Numbered from the stretch's first letter, positions 26,002 to 35,557 are shown. The stretch: DNA of 64,000 bases from Thalassospira sp. TSL5-1 (GCF_001907695.1 NZ_KV880639.1:198103-262102), one strand, 5' to 3'. Translations and numbers: made by a program. The notes: generated from the sequence alone by a model not told the origin.

Positions 26002-26652
26002 TCAGGCTTTGATCGCCTTTAAAAGCTCATTGGCACGACCACGCATATCAGCCGGTGCCGTTTTATCATCCGCAAGCTCGGTCAGAAGCGATTTTGCCTC
26101 TTCCGTTTTGCCCGCAGCAATATTCAAAACCGCAATCATCTCGCGCGCGGAATGATACCAGGTGTTTTCCGGCACCGCGATGGGCTCCAGGCGCGCAATC
26201 AGCGCGTCGGCATTCTGGGCACTTGCGCTGTTCATCGCAATCTGGATAACGGCAAGGTCGCGATAAACCTGGTCAACATCCTTGTCTGCTGCAATCGCTT
26301 CAAGCTCCGTGACGGCCTTGTCGGTGTCATTCTGGCTTAAATAAATACGGGCTTTCTGGAAATGCCCCAGGGCCACAAACCCGTCATCGCCTTTGGCAAT
26401 GATGGTATCAAAGGCATCAAGTGCCGCCTGGCTTTTATCCGGCCCGGCATTGACCAGTTCCAGCGCATTGGCAAAGCGTGTGCCGTCTTCGACACGGGTG
26501 GAATGCTCATAAGTTTTCCAGCCCTCACGGCCTGCAACACCCAGAACGATAACGGCGGCAACAGCAACAATAACCTTGCCGTATTTGCGCCAAATGCGCT
26601 CTGCGCGCTCGCGCTTGAGGTCTTCTTCGACTTCCTGGAAAATATCGACCAC
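26002..26652 (-). CDS. YfgM-like tetratricopeptide membrane protein
   Basis: A 216-residue inner-membrane protein with a cytoplasmic N-terminus (MVDIFQEVEEDLKRERAERIWRKYG over 25 residues), one helix (VIVAVAAVIVLGVAG) and TPR-like helical repeats in the periplasm. In E. coli YfgM associates with the SecYEG translocon and periplasmic chaperones. The position before bamB and der is the conserved order and supports the assignment. A CCCGTCA/TGACGGG inverted repeat lies near 26697-26720, upstream of the start. Confidence 0.85.
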   Translation of the reverse strand: MVDIFQEVEEDLKRERAERIWRKYGKVIVAVAAVIVLGVAGREGWKTYEHSTRVEDGTRFANALELVNAGPDKSQAALDAFDTIIAKGDDGFVALGHFQKARIYLSQNDTDKAVTELEAIAADKDVDQVYRDLAVIQIAMNSASAQNADALIARLEPIAVPENTWYHSAREMIAVLNIAAGKTEEAKSLLTELADDKTAPADMRGRANELLKAIKA

Positions 26653-26995
26653 GAAACCCGCTCCAATTCGATCAAAATAAAGCGGGCCACATGCCCGCCC
26701 GTCAGAATAAAATGACGGGAAGGATTTAACGCGCCACTGCCCAAGGGGTCAAGGGCGCTGCGCAGTTCCAGTGCATTTTAAAGTACTTTTCGTCTTACAT
26801 CGCTTATTTGTGATCACGAATTGGCACCGCGCGGTTTCCCCGGCAAATTTTTCACCCTGTTCGCAGATCGAATAAACAAGCCACACATAATGCTGTACAG
26901 GCGCAAGAAAACACACCAAGTCCTCTTGCGGTTAACCTCCACACAACAGCAGTTTCCCTATATATGGAACACCATGGTACAGAATACGGGTTAAC
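26653..26995. other. Non-coding gap between divergent genes
   Basis: No credible gene is seen. It holds the promoter side of the YfgM-bamB-der operon (- strand), with the small inverted repeat at about 26697-26720, and leads into the candidate sigma-54 site at 26996. Confidence 0.5.
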
Positions 26996-27011
26996 CGGCA
27001 CGAAACTTGCT
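26996..27011 (+). promoter_or_regulatory. Candidate sigma-54 promoter
   Basis: The bases CGGCACGAAACTTGCT match the -24/-12 consensus TGGCACGNNNNTTGCW at every position except the first T. GG and GC have the required 10-base spacing. It is about 85 bases upstream of the lipoprotein gene at 27096. No enhancer-binding protein gene is nearby. Confidence 0.5.
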
Positions 27012-27095
27012 TTATTCATTATGACGTTCTTGGGGAACAGGCAAACGCAACCGTAACCGGGCAAAATTGGCCGGGCTACACAGGGATAAAACCAA

Positions 27096-27545
27096 ATGAA
27101 GGCAAAATATCTGCACGCAAACCCGGTACAATCCGGGCACAAAGGCACCTTGCACATCCTTGCAAGACGTGTGCGGGACTTTGCCATTGCCGGGGCATTG
27201 CTGTCTTCGCTGTCTGGCTGTTCCGGCATGGACAGCACGGTGGCCTCCGCTACCGGAACGGACCTTTTGACGGCAACACAATGGTATGTGGCACTGGATG
27301 TCGTATCGATCATCAATACCGACAAAACCATTGCCGATCATATCATTTCCATGTCCACCGGCCGAGATTGCTCCACCGTTCGATCCAGCATGGGCGAACC
27401 CTACTGCAAAACCGACCCGATCCCCGAACCACCGCTTTATTGTTATCGCACGCTGGCAGCGGTCAATTGTTATGCCACACCAGACCCGTATAACACCGGC
27501 AGACGTCCGATTGACTGGCCCCCAACCCGTGGTCGCAGCCTGTAA
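27096..27545 (+). CDS. Conserved small lipoprotein
   Basis: A 149-residue protein with a signal region and the lipobox LSGCSG near residue 42. The mature part has VVSIINTDKTIADHIIS, GRDCSTVRSS and a Cys-rich end (PYCKTDP, LYCYRT, VNCYATPDPY). Such GKDCS...YC...CY...PDPY proteins recur in Rhodospirillales; no function is known to me. The N-terminus before the hydrophobic segment is long and basic, so a start further in is possible. Expression may depend on the sigma-54-like site upstream. Confidence 0.7.
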   Translation: MKAKYLHANPVQSGHKGTLHILARRVRDFAIAGALLSSLSGCSGMDSTVASATGTDLLTATQWYVALDVVSIINTDKTIADHIISMSTGRDCSTVRSSMGEPYCKTDPIPEPPLYCYRTLAAVNCYATPDPYNTGRRPIDWPPTRGRSL

Positions 27546-27741
27546 GCACGTCTTCGCCACTTATATCACGCATTCATGGCCTTTGCACACGACGAGGCGG
27601 ATTCAAAACAGCCTCGCCAAACCTTGATCCTATAACCAGAATTTTACCGCCACTCCCGCCATTGCGGCTTGAGGGGGTGTTCAAACCGCGCTAGGCTGAT
27701 CGTTACGAACAGACGGCCCTTTCCACAGCCCGGAGAACGGC

Positions 27742-28095
27742 ATGGGAACACTTCTCAATCTGGCGCAATATCGCAAAGGTAAAACTTTTGTCCATTTCGA
27801 TCGGGCTGAACTGCAAAAACTGATGAATATCTATTCCCGCCAGGTGGCCGGTGGGGCATGGCGTGATTATGCGATTGACCAGCTTGATGGTATGGCAATG
27901 TTTTCCATGTTTCGTTCCACCCATGAAAGCCCGCTTTTTGCCGTGATCAAACTGCCCGCCGATCAAAAAAATGCCGGTCGCTATCTCGCCCTGCACAGCG
28001 GGGTAAAAATCAAACAAAGCTCCCAGTTGGAAACCATCCTTGAGGCCATTGAAAAACGTGCCCGCAAGGTTGTTCCGCTGTTTAAAAACCGCTAA
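27742..28095 (+). CDS. DUF2794 family protein
   Basis: A 117-residue cytoplasmic protein with the DUF2794 pattern: FDRAELQKLMNIYSRQVAGG followed by AWRDYAIDQLDGMAMFSMFR, then PLFAVIKLP. The family is restricted mostly to alphaproteobacteria and has no established function. The start is preceded by GGAGAACGGC. The Sel1-repeat gene follows 18 bases later, so the two are likely cotranscribed. Confidence 0.85.
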   Translation: MGTLLNLAQYRKGKTFVHFDRAELQKLMNIYSRQVAGGAWRDYAIDQLDGMAMFSMFRSTHESPLFAVIKLPADQKNAGRYLALHSGVKIKQSSQLETILEAIEKRARKVVPLFKNR

Positions 28096-28113
28096 CGAAA
28101 GCCGGTCTTTTTA

Positions 28114-28887
28114 ATGTTGCCTTTCCGCACCGCTTGCCTGCCCCCTCGCCCGAAACGCACATCCGACGGCCGTCATACGCTATTCTTAACCGCCATGATC
28201 GCAGGCGGCATTGGCCTGTTTGCAGCCTTCCCCGCCCGGGCCGACTACAAGTCGGGTTATCTTGCCTATCAGGCCGGAAATTATAAAAGTGCCTTACTAG
28301 AATGGCAGGATATCGCCGATAGCGACCCGCGTGCCGCCTATGCGCTGGGATTGATTTATTATCGCGGCAAACTGGGCCACACCGACTATGACAATGCTGC
28401 CAAATGGTTTGGCATTGCCGCACGGGCCAATCATGCCAATGCGCTTTATTATATGGGTCTGCTTAATCTGAATGGCTGGGGCGTGCCCTATGACCAGTTC
28501 AAGGCAACCGATTTTTTCAAACGTTCCCTTGATGCCGACCCCAACAATGCCGATGCCGCATTTTTGCTGGCACAGCAATATATGCACGGGCGCGGTGCCA
28601 TGCAAAACTATGTCGATGCCGCCCATTATTATCTAAAGGCTGCGCAACTGGGCCTTCCGGCCGGGGAATACATGATCGGCGCGATGTATGAGCGGGGCTG
28701 GGGCGTTAACCGGAACCTGTCAGAGGCCTATTACTGGCTGCGTCTCTCGGCCTTAAAACCCATTACAACACCGCCGGGAACCGAGCTTGAGGCCGACCCT
28801 GGCAAGGCCGTTGCCCTGCTGGAACAAAAACTGCGCCCCGAAGAAATCCGCCGGGTGGAAGATCGCCTGGGAAGCCGCATCAATTAG
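28114..28887 (+). CDS. Exported Sel1-repeat (TPR-like) protein
   Basis: A 257-residue protein with a signal-like hydrophobic stretch (LTAMIAGGIGLFAAFPARA) and then consecutive Sel1-like repeats: AAYALGLIYYRGKLG, ANALYYMGLLNLNGWGV, ADAAFLLAQQYMHGRGA and GEYMIGAMYERGWGV. Sel1 repeats form helical scaffolds for protein binding, often in envelope or stress roles. No catalytic motif is present. The partner is unknown; it follows the DUF2794 gene closely. Confidence 0.85.
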   Translation: MLPFRTACLPPRPKRTSDGRHTLFLTAMIAGGIGLFAAFPARADYKSGYLAYQAGNYKSALLEWQDIADSDPRAAYALGLIYYRGKLGHTDYDNAAKWFGIAARANHANALYYMGLLNLNGWGVPYDQFKATDFFKRSLDADPNNADAAFLLAQQYMHGRGAMQNYVDAAHYYLKAAQLGLPAGEYMIGAMYERGWGVNRNLSEAYYWLRLSALKPITTPPGTELEADPGKAVALLEQKLRPEEIRRVEDRLGSRIN

Positions 28888-28941
28888 GCAAGCCGCAACA
28901 TCTTATGTCCGTTAGGGCTGGCACGAACTCACCGCACAGCA

Positions 28942-28976
28942 AAAAGGCCTTCAGGATCATCTCCCGAAGGCCTTTG
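28942..28976 (-). terminator. Terminator between the Sel1 gene and nrdB
   Basis: AAAGGCCTTC and GAAGGCCTTT flank a loop; on the minus strand a T5 run follows, so it ends nrdB. It also lies where the convergent Sel1 transcript would end. Confidence 0.85.
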
Positions 28977-29002
28977 TTAACTGGTGTTATCAACAATGAT
29001 AA

Positions 29003-30031
29003 TCAGTTAAATGCCTCGTCCCAGGTGCCACGGGTGGCCGCCTTGGAATATTCGGTCGCGCGGTTTTCAAAGAAGTTGGTGTGTTCCACCGCATTCAACA
29101 TCGCATCCATCCACGGCAGCGGATTTTCCTCGATATGATAGGTCGGTTCCAGCCCAAGCTGCGTCAAACGACGATCGGCAATATAGCGGATATATTGTTT
29201 GATGTCGGTGGGTGTCAGCCCCTCGACCGCGCCTGCCTCGAAGGCCAGATCTATGAACGCATCTTCGTGGGTCACAATCGTCTGGCAGGCTTCGAGCAAA
29301 TCTGCCCGCATTGCGTCGTCCCAGATTTGCGGGTTTTCGCGAGTGAAGGTTTTGAACAGGCGAATAACGCTTTCACAGTGAAGGCTTTCATCACGCACTG
29401 ACCATGTCACGATCTGGCCCATGCCCTTCATTTTGTTAAAGCGCGGGAAGTTCATCAGCATGGCAAAGGATGCAAAAAGCTGCAAACCTTCGGTAAAGGC
29501 TCCAAACACCGCCAGCGTCTTTGCCATTTTGCGCATGCCGTCTTCGGTCAGGCGCAAATCACCGCGTTCGTCGATATATTCATCTTCAGGGGCGATGCCC
29601 CAAATCTGCATATAATCGTATTTGTCCTTCATTTCCTTATATTGAAAGAAGGCTTCATACTCCGCTTCCGGCATGCCGATGGTATCAAGCAGGTGCGAAT
29701 AGGCCGCCACATGGATGGTTTCCATGTTAGAAAACGCAGCCAGCATCATTTGCACTTCGGTCGGTTTGAACACACGGGTGTAATGCCGCATATAGCAGTT
29801 ATTCACCTCGATATCCGACTGGGTAAAGAACCGGAAAATCTGGGTTAACAGGTTCCGTTCCGCATCGGTAATCGTGTGGTTCCAATCCTTGACGTCGTCA
29901 GCCAGCGGCACTTCTTCGGGCAGCCAGTGGATCTGCTGCTGGGTCAGCCAGGCTTCATAGGCCCAGGGGTAGCGAAACGGCTTATAGACCGGGTTTTCGG
30001 TCAGAAGGTCCATCGTCTTTTCTTCAGTCAT
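29003..30031 (-). CDS. nrdB: Class I ribonucleotide reductase, beta subunit
   Basis: Diiron subunit (342 residues) that generates the tyrosyl radical for deoxynucleotide synthesis. Metal and radical residues are visible: Asp in FFTQSDIEV, the ExxHxxxY unit METIHVAAY that supplies Glu, His and the radical Tyr, and the second helix pair with RDESLHCES. AAGAGA lies before ATG 30031; an internal ATG six codons later is an alternative. It starts 24 bases after the nrdA stop, in the order nrdA-nrdB. Confidence 0.96.
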   Translation of the reverse strand: MTEEKTMDLLTENPVYKPFRYPWAYEAWLTQQQIHWLPEEVPLADDVKDWNHTITDAERNLLTQIFRFFTQSDIEVNNCYMRHYTRVFKPTEVQMMLAAFSNMETIHVAAYSHLLDTIGMPEAEYEAFFQYKEMKDKYDYMQIWGIAPEDEYIDERGDLRLTEDGMRKMAKTLAVFGAFTEGLQLFASFAMLMNFPRFNKMKGMGQIVTWSVRDESLHCESVIRLFKTFTRENPQIWDDAMRADLLEACQTIVTHEDAFIDLAFEAGAVEGLTPTDIKQYIRYIADRRLTQLGLEPTYHIEENPLPWMDAMLNAVEHTNFFENRATEYSKAATRGTWDEAFN

Positions 30032-30055
30032 TTCAATCTCTTTTCTGCCGGGGCC

Positions 30056-31933
30056 TTACTGGCACGCAAGGCATTCTTCATATTCGGTCTCGGCACCGCC
30101 ATCCTGGGCGGCAACCGCACTTCCCGCCGCGCGCGCCGCCGCCAGCACGGCATCAATATCCAGCTCGGCTGCTTTTTCCTTACGCGGGACATTGGCAACC
30201 ACTTCGGCCCGCTGGATCGATTTCGACCGGCAGTAATAAAGGCTTTTGACACCCTTCTTCCAGGCCTGGAAATGGATCTGGTGCAAATCGCGCTTATGCA
30301 CATTTGACGGCAGGAAAATATTGAGCGACTGCGCCTGATCAATCTTGGATGCACGATCACCCGCCAGTTCGATCAGCCAGCGCTGGTCAATTTCAAACGC
30401 AGTTTTGAAAATGTCCTTTTCCAGATCAGACAGGAAATCCAGATGCTGCACCGACCCTTCATTCACCGTGATCGAGGTCCAGACCTGCTCGTTATTCTGG
30501 CCTTTTTCCTCCAACACCTGCGCCAGGTATTTGTTGCGCACGTTAAAAGAGCCCGACAGCGTTTTGTGGGTATAGGAATTGGCGGCAATGGGTTCGATCC
30601 CCGGCGACGCCCCGCCGCAAATGATCGAAATCGAGGCCGTCGGCGCAATCGCGGTTTTGTTGGAAAAACGCGCTTTCATGCCATATTCCTGCGCATCCGG
30701 GCAGGACCCCCGCTCGTCCGCCAGCTTTTCGGATGCCGCATCGGCCTGCTTTTGCACATGATCAAAAATCTGGTTGTTCCAGACCTTGCTCATCACCCCT
30801 TCAATCGGAATGCCCTGTGATTGCAGGAAGGAATGGAAACCCATTACGCCCAGGCCAACCGAACGTTCACGCATCGCGGAATATTTCGCACGCGCCATGC
30901 TATCGGGCGCGTTTTCAATGAAATCTTCCAGCACATTATCCAGGAAACGCAGCACATCTTCGATGAATTGCGGCTCATCCTTCCAGGCCAAATAATGTTC
31001 CAGATTGAGCGACGACAAACAGCACACTGCTGTGCGGTCCCCGCCATGCTGGTCACGACCGGTCGGCAGGGTAATTTCGGCACACAGGTTCGATGTCTTG
31101 ACACTCAGTCCCGCCATTTTGTGGTGCTGCGGCACGGCACGGTTCACGGTGTCGATAAACAGCATATAGGGTTCGCCGGTTTCCACCCGCGATGTCAGCA
31201 AACGGATCCAAAGCGAACGAGCCGAAACCTTGCGCACAACATGCCCGTCCTTGGGCGATGTCAGGGCCCATTCCTCGTCATTTTCCACTGCACGCATGAA
31301 GGCATCGGAAATGGCAACACCCTGATGCAGGTTCGGGGTTTTACGGTTGGGGTCCCCGCCGGTCGGGCGGCGCATTTCGGAAAATTCTTCAATTTCCGGG
31401 TGGCTAACCGGCAGATAAACCGCCGCCGACCCGCGCCGCAGTGACCCCTGGCTGATCGCCAGCGTCAGGCTGTCCATCACGCGGATAAAGGGCACAACCC
31501 CCGACGTTTTGCCGTTTTTACCGACCTTTTCGCCGATGGAGCGTAAATTGCCCCAATAGGAACCAATGCCGCCGCCACGCGCCGCCAGCCAGACATTTTC
31601 CGTCCATAAATCAACAATACCGGAAAGATTATCGTCTGCTTCGTTCAAAAAGCACGAAATCGGCAGACCACGGGTTGTCCCGCCATTGGACAGGATCGGC
31701 GTTGCCGGCATAAACCAGTGTTTGGAAATATAATCATAAATGCGCTGGGCATGGTCGGCATCGTCACCATAATAGCTGGCAACACGGGCAAACAGGTCCT
31801 GATAGCTTTCACCGGGCATCAGGTAACGGTCGGTCAGGACGGCCTTGCCAAAATCGGTGAGCAATTCGTCACGTGTACGGTCAACAATAACCCGCGCGCC
31901 TTTTTCATGCTGCACGACATCTAGCATTTTCAT
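30056..31933 (-). CDS. nrdA: Class I ribonucleotide reductase, alpha subunit, without ATP-cone
   Basis: Catalytic subunit (625 residues). The active-site Cys pair lies in LPISCFLNE and AVCCLSSLNL, the thiyl radical Cys in SNLCAEITLP, and the C-terminal redox cysteine pair is in the final CLACQ. Compared with E. coli NrdA (761 residues), the N-terminal ATP-cone is absent: the protein starts directly with the DELLTDFGKAVLTDRYL segment, so dATP inhibition through that domain is not expected. ATG 31933 is chosen because GAGGGAT precedes it. Confidence 0.95.
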   Translation of the reverse strand: MKMLDVVQHEKGARVIVDRTRDELLTDFGKAVLTDRYLMPGESYQDLFARVASYYGDDADHAQRIYDYISKHWFMPATPILSNGGTTRGLPISCFLNEADDNLSGIVDLWTENVWLAARGGGIGSYWGNLRSIGEKVGKNGKTSGVVPFIRVMDSLTLAISQGSLRRGSAAVYLPVSHPEIEEFSEMRRPTGGDPNRKTPNLHQGVAISDAFMRAVENDEEWALTSPKDGHVVRKVSARSLWIRLLTSRVETGEPYMLFIDTVNRAVPQHHKMAGLSVKTSNLCAEITLPTGRDQHGGDRTAVCCLSSLNLEHYLAWKDEPQFIEDVLRFLDNVLEDFIENAPDSMARAKYSAMRERSVGLGVMGFHSFLQSQGIPIEGVMSKVWNNQIFDHVQKQADAASEKLADERGSCPDAQEYGMKARFSNKTAIAPTASISIICGGASPGIEPIAANSYTHKTLSGSFNVRNKYLAQVLEEKGQNNEQVWTSITVNEGSVQHLDFLSDLEKDIFKTAFEIDQRWLIELAGDRASKIDQAQSLNIFLPSNVHKRDLHQIHFQAWKKGVKSLYYCRSKSIQRAEVVANVPRKEKAAELDIDAVLAAARAAGSAVAAQDGGAETEYEECLACQ

Positions 31934-32130
31934 GCTGGTATCCCTCAAACTATGGTTTTACCGGTCATTACCGATACGTCGTCAAAACTTTCACGACGGG
32001 ACACACCGCCCACCTTGATCGCACAAAACAACCCCGTATCCGCGCTTATATGACGCGGACAACAAGCTATTCAGACCGGATCTGGTGGTGTCTTACGGGT
32101 GTGTTCCCGTGTCCCTTTATATTTGTCGGG

Positions 32131-32178
32131 CTAGTATATGCCTGTTCCTGATCGGTTTGAAAACACTATATCTGGTAT
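32131..32178 (-). promoter_or_regulatory. Candidate paired NrdR boxes upstream of nrdAB
   Basis: Two 16-base elements, CTAGTATATGCCTGTT and ACACTATATCTGGTAT, have their TATAT cores 32 bases apart. NrdR boxes (consensus ACACwATATATwGTGT) occur as pairs three helical turns apart before nrd genes. The first element matches only weakly. They lie about 200 bases upstream of the nrdA start; the rest of 31934-32434 shows no gene. Confidence 0.4.
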
Positions 32179-32434
32179 TCACGCCGAATTTTTTATCCAT
32201 TGATTGTATCAATTTTGTTGCAGGCCGGGATATCCAATGATTCGCAATCGATCAGCGGACCCGGCCTAAAACCGTCAAGAAAAACATCTAAAAACACACA
32301 GGGCCACTTTTAGACATATCCGGGATCGTAAAACGGCCAAACCTGCAACCGGCAGGTTATCATCAGGCGCAAAAGCCACCATTTTCCGCAATATGCCCAA
32401 GCCGATTCGATCCGTTCCAAAAAACACCCAAAGC

Positions 32435-32462
32435 AAAAGGGAGCCCGCAAATGGGGCTCCCC
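32435..32462 (-). terminator. Terminator after the PQQ dehydrogenase gene
   Basis: GGGAGCCC and GGGCTCCC form a stem; on the minus strand it is followed by TTTTG. It lies 64 bases after the stop of the dehydrogenase gene. Confidence 0.75.
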
Positions 32463-32525
32463 TTATCCATCCGGCATCTGTCGCAAAACCACAAAAGCCT
32501 GACGACAGACCATCCCAACCAGATC

Positions 32526-34880
32526 CTAATTCTTCTGGTTCGGCAGTTTATAGGCCATCACATAGTCACCGGGTTTGGTACCGATGGAACCGTGACCACC
32601 GGCAACAATCACAACATATTGTGTACCGTCATCGGTGGTATAGGTCATTGGTGTGGACTGCCCACCTGCGGGAAGGCGTGCCTCCCACAATTGTTTACCC
32701 GTCGTCAGGTCATAGGCCCTGAAAAAGTCATCAACGGCCGCGCCAAGAAACGCAACACCACCCGCCGTGATCATCGGACCACCAATACCGGGAACACCCA
32801 GTTTGATTTTCAGCGGCAACGGCGTCATGTCGTAAACGGTACCGTTTTTATGCTTGTAGGCAATTTTGCCATCGCGCAAATCGGCCCCGGCAACATAGCC
32901 CCACGGCGGGGACTGGCAGGGAATACCAATTGGCGACAGGAACGGCCCCATGCTCACGGCATAAGGTGCGCCCGTATTTTGGTTGATGCCCATCTCGCTG
33001 GCTTTTTTCGTCCCCTGCGGCGGCACTTCATCACGCGGGATCAGCTTGGATGTAAAGGCCAGATAGGTCGGCATGCCAAACATCACCTGGCGTTTCGGGT
33101 CCACGGCAACACTGCCCCAGTTAAAGGTCCCGAAATTACCCGGATAAATCAGCGATCCCTGAAGGGATGGCGGCGTATAGCGCCCTTCATATTTCAACTG
33201 ATGAAACTGAATACGGCAGGCCAACTGGTCAAACAGGGTGATACCCCACATGTCATGGCCGGTCAGTTTTTCCGGCATAAAGGTCAGGTCTGATACCGGC
33301 TGGGTGGGTGCGGTGTGATCTTCGGGAATGGCACCACCCGGGGCGGGTTTTTCGCGCACTTTAATGAGTGGTTCGCCAGTACGGCGATCCAGCACATAAA
33401 TATCGCCCTGCTTGGTCGGCCCAACCAGTGCCGGGGTTTCATTGCCCATCTCGTCGGAAATATTGACCAATACCGGTTGGGCTGGCACATCCATATCCCA
33501 CAGGTCATGATGCACCGTTTGGCGCACCCATTGAACCTGTCCGGTCTGGATGCTCAGCGCGACAATCGAGGATGAATATTTCTCGACACTGGCACTCCGG
33601 TTCATGCCCAGCTGGTCAGGCACCTGGTTGCCCAGCGGGATGTAAACCATGCCCAGCTTGTCATCGACCGAAAATACCGACCAGCTATTTGGCGAATTGG
33701 TGGTGTAGGTTTCGCCATCTTTCAGGGGGTCGGTTTCGGTGGGATTACCCGAATCCCAGTTCCACAACAATTCGCCGGTATGAATGTCAAACGCACGAAT
33801 AACACCCGACTGTTCCTTGGTCGAATAATTGTCATTCACCGCCCCACCAATGATGATTTTATCATCAACAGCAACGGGCGGAGACGTCGAATAATAATAG
33901 CCCGACGGCTTATGCGGCATGTTCTGCTCAAGATGCAGGGTGCCATTATCAGCAAAGCTATCGCAAATGCTGCCATCCTCGGCGTCCAGTGCAATCAGGC
34001 GCGCATCCGACGTCGGCAAATACACCCGTTCTACACAACGATCCCCCGCCTGGGCATTTTGATCGGCGTAATAGGTAACACCCCGGCAGGTCTGATGCTG
34101 CCGGTCGGAATTCATGCCCACCTTGGGGTCAAATTTCCATTTTTCCTTGCCAGTTTTGGCATCAATGGCAACAGCCCAGCTATGGGGTGTGCACAAAAAC
34201 AGGGTATCGCCCACCTTAAGCGGTGTGACCTGATAGGTGGTTTCCGGCACGTCCTCGGACTGGCGCACATCGCCAGTCTGGTAGCGCCAGGCTTCCGTCA
34301 AATCGGCAACATTGCTGACATTAATCTGGTCTAGTGGCGAATAACGCTGGCCATATTGGGTGCGCCCATATTGATGCCAGTCACCATCAGGTATGGCATT
34401 GCCCATATCCGGTTTTGGCACCACCACCTTGTCATTCAGGCGGCCATTAATCGCCGTGGGGTCGTTCATCATACCAGCCACAGCCACCACAACCGACAGC
34501 ACAACAGCCATGCTCAAGCCCAAGCCACTGGGTACTTTTGCATCGACATCGCGCGATACCAATCCTCGCCGCACCCAGGGCATCAACAACCACAGCCCCA
34601 TCAGCACTGGCACACCGCCACGCGGGGCAAGCTGCCACCAATCCAGGCCTACTTCCCAAAAAGCCCAAACCAGGCTCCCGATCAAAAAGGCCGCATAAAC
34701 CCAAAGCACGATCGGCTTGCGACGATGCAACAGCCATGCCGTTGCCAAAAAGGCAATACCGGCAATGGCATAATACCAGCTTCCGCCCAGCACAATCAGC
34801 CATGCACCACCAGCGGCAAGCACAGCACCGATCAATGCAAAGACGACAACGCTCAGTAGATTAACCATCTTCTGTTCCAT
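32526..34880 (-). CDS. Membrane-bound PQQ-dependent dehydrogenase, glucose/quinate/shikimate family
   Basis: A 784-residue periplasmic dehydrogenase that feeds electrons to ubiquinone. The N-terminal 150 residues contain about five membrane helices; the rest is a PQQ-binding propeller. Typical motifs are GDWHQYGRTQYGQRYSPLDQ, HHDLWDMDVPAQPVL, TFNWGSVAVDP and the C-terminal AGGHGSIGTKPGDYVMAYKL. The length and TM layout match Gcd of E. coli, but quinate dehydrogenases look alike, so the substrate is open. ATG 34880 (MEQKMVNLL) is chosen; the frame stays open further upstream but without hydrophobic or conserved content. No pqq biosynthesis genes are in the window. Confidence 0.9.
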   Translation of the reverse strand: MEQKMVNLLSVVVFALIGAVLAAGGAWLIVLGGSWYYAIAGIAFLATAWLLHRRKPIVLWVYAAFLIGSLVWAFWEVGLDWWQLAPRGGVPVLMGLWLLMPWVRRGLVSRDVDAKVPSGLGLSMAVVLSVVVAVAGMMNDPTAINGRLNDKVVVPKPDMGNAIPDGDWHQYGRTQYGQRYSPLDQINVSNVADLTEAWRYQTGDVRQSEDVPETTYQVTPLKVGDTLFLCTPHSWAVAIDAKTGKEKWKFDPKVGMNSDRQHQTCRGVTYYADQNAQAGDRCVERVYLPTSDARLIALDAEDGSICDSFADNGTLHLEQNMPHKPSGYYYSTSPPVAVDDKIIIGGAVNDNYSTKEQSGVIRAFDIHTGELLWNWDSGNPTETDPLKDGETYTTNSPNSWSVFSVDDKLGMVYIPLGNQVPDQLGMNRSASVEKYSSSIVALSIQTGQVQWVRQTVHHDLWDMDVPAQPVLVNISDEMGNETPALVGPTKQGDIYVLDRRTGEPLIKVREKPAPGGAIPEDHTAPTQPVSDLTFMPEKLTGHDMWGITLFDQLACRIQFHQLKYEGRYTPPSLQGSLIYPGNFGTFNWGSVAVDPKRQVMFGMPTYLAFTSKLIPRDEVPPQGTKKASEMGINQNTGAPYAVSMGPFLSPIGIPCQSPPWGYVAGADLRDGKIAYKHKNGTVYDMTPLPLKIKLGVPGIGGPMITAGGVAFLGAAVDDFFRAYDLTTGKQLWEARLPAGGQSTPMTYTTDDGTQYVVIVAGGHGSIGTKPGDYVMAYKLPNQKN

Positions 34881-35183
34881 TTCGTTTTGCAGTTCAGCAA
34901 CAGTTCCGGCCTGCCCCCTGCCCTGATCTATCCCGGCAGCACAGCTGGACTTTCCAAAACCGTCACCCAAATTCGCGGCACATTCCCCCACCCGTAAACA
35001 GGGCAACCTGCGATCAAGACCGGCCCTTGCATCGCTGCTGTGGCATCGCACAGCACCTTTAATCAATAAGATAAAACAGAAAGGACGACAGGTCGTCGCC
35101 GGGGTTTCCTAACAGGCAGGTAAAACGCGTTTAATTCCAAAACGCAATACCGGCGCGCCCGGTTCCACAGCCATGAAGGAAAT
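34881..35183. other. Gap upstream of the PQQ dehydrogenase gene
   Basis: About 300 bases with no recognisable gene. It probably carries the dehydrogenase promoter; no clear operator is seen. Confidence 0.4.
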
Positions 35184-35211
35184 AAAAAACCCTGCCAGCC
35201 CGGCAGGGTTA
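35184..35211 (-). terminator. Terminator after fliN
   Basis: AACCCTGCC and GGCAGGGTT pair around a four-base loop, and a T6 run follows on the minus strand. Confidence 0.88.
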
Positions 35212-35254
35212 TCGGTGCACACAGTTGGCAAAACCGGCTTGAAGCCAATTATCT

Positions 35255-35557
35255 TTAATGATGGGTTTCAATCACCATACCCGATTTGATGACTTCGGTA
35301 ATCGTCACCCCCAGGCGATCATCAACCACCACCAGTTCCCCACGGGCCACCAACCGGTTATTGACATAAATATCAACCGGTTCGCCCACCTTGCGGTCCA
35401 GTTCCAGCACAGCCCCACGGGTCAGGCGCATCAATTGCGCGACCTGAATCTGGCTTTTGCCAATCACGGTCGAAACCCGGACCGGAATGTCATAAGCCGC
35501 GCCAATTTCGCTTTCGCCATGACGCTTTTCGTAAGGGTCTTTGTCACTATCGGCCAT
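35255..35557 (-). CDS. fliN: Flagellar motor switch protein FliN
   Basis: A 100-residue C-ring component that with FliM and FliG switches motor rotation. The SpoA-type fold is seen in IPVRVSTVIGKSQIQVAQL, GAVLELDRKVGEPVDIYVNN and GELVVVDDRLGVTITEV. The N-terminal region is short (about 25 residues), as in many alphaproteobacterial FliN. It stands alone, without other flagellar genes in the window, and is followed by its own terminator. Confidence 0.93.
   Translation of the reverse strand: MADSDKDPYEKRHGESEIGAAYDIPVRVSTVIGKSQIQVAQLMRLTRGAVLELDRKVGEPVDIYVNNRLVARGELVVVDDRLGVTITEVIKSGMVIETHH

Noticed and set aside
31949..32130. Possible cobalamin or other riboswitch before nrdA
   Set aside because: GTGT-rich repeats caught the eye, but no conserved box or stable fold could be recognised, and class I reductase does not need cobalamin.
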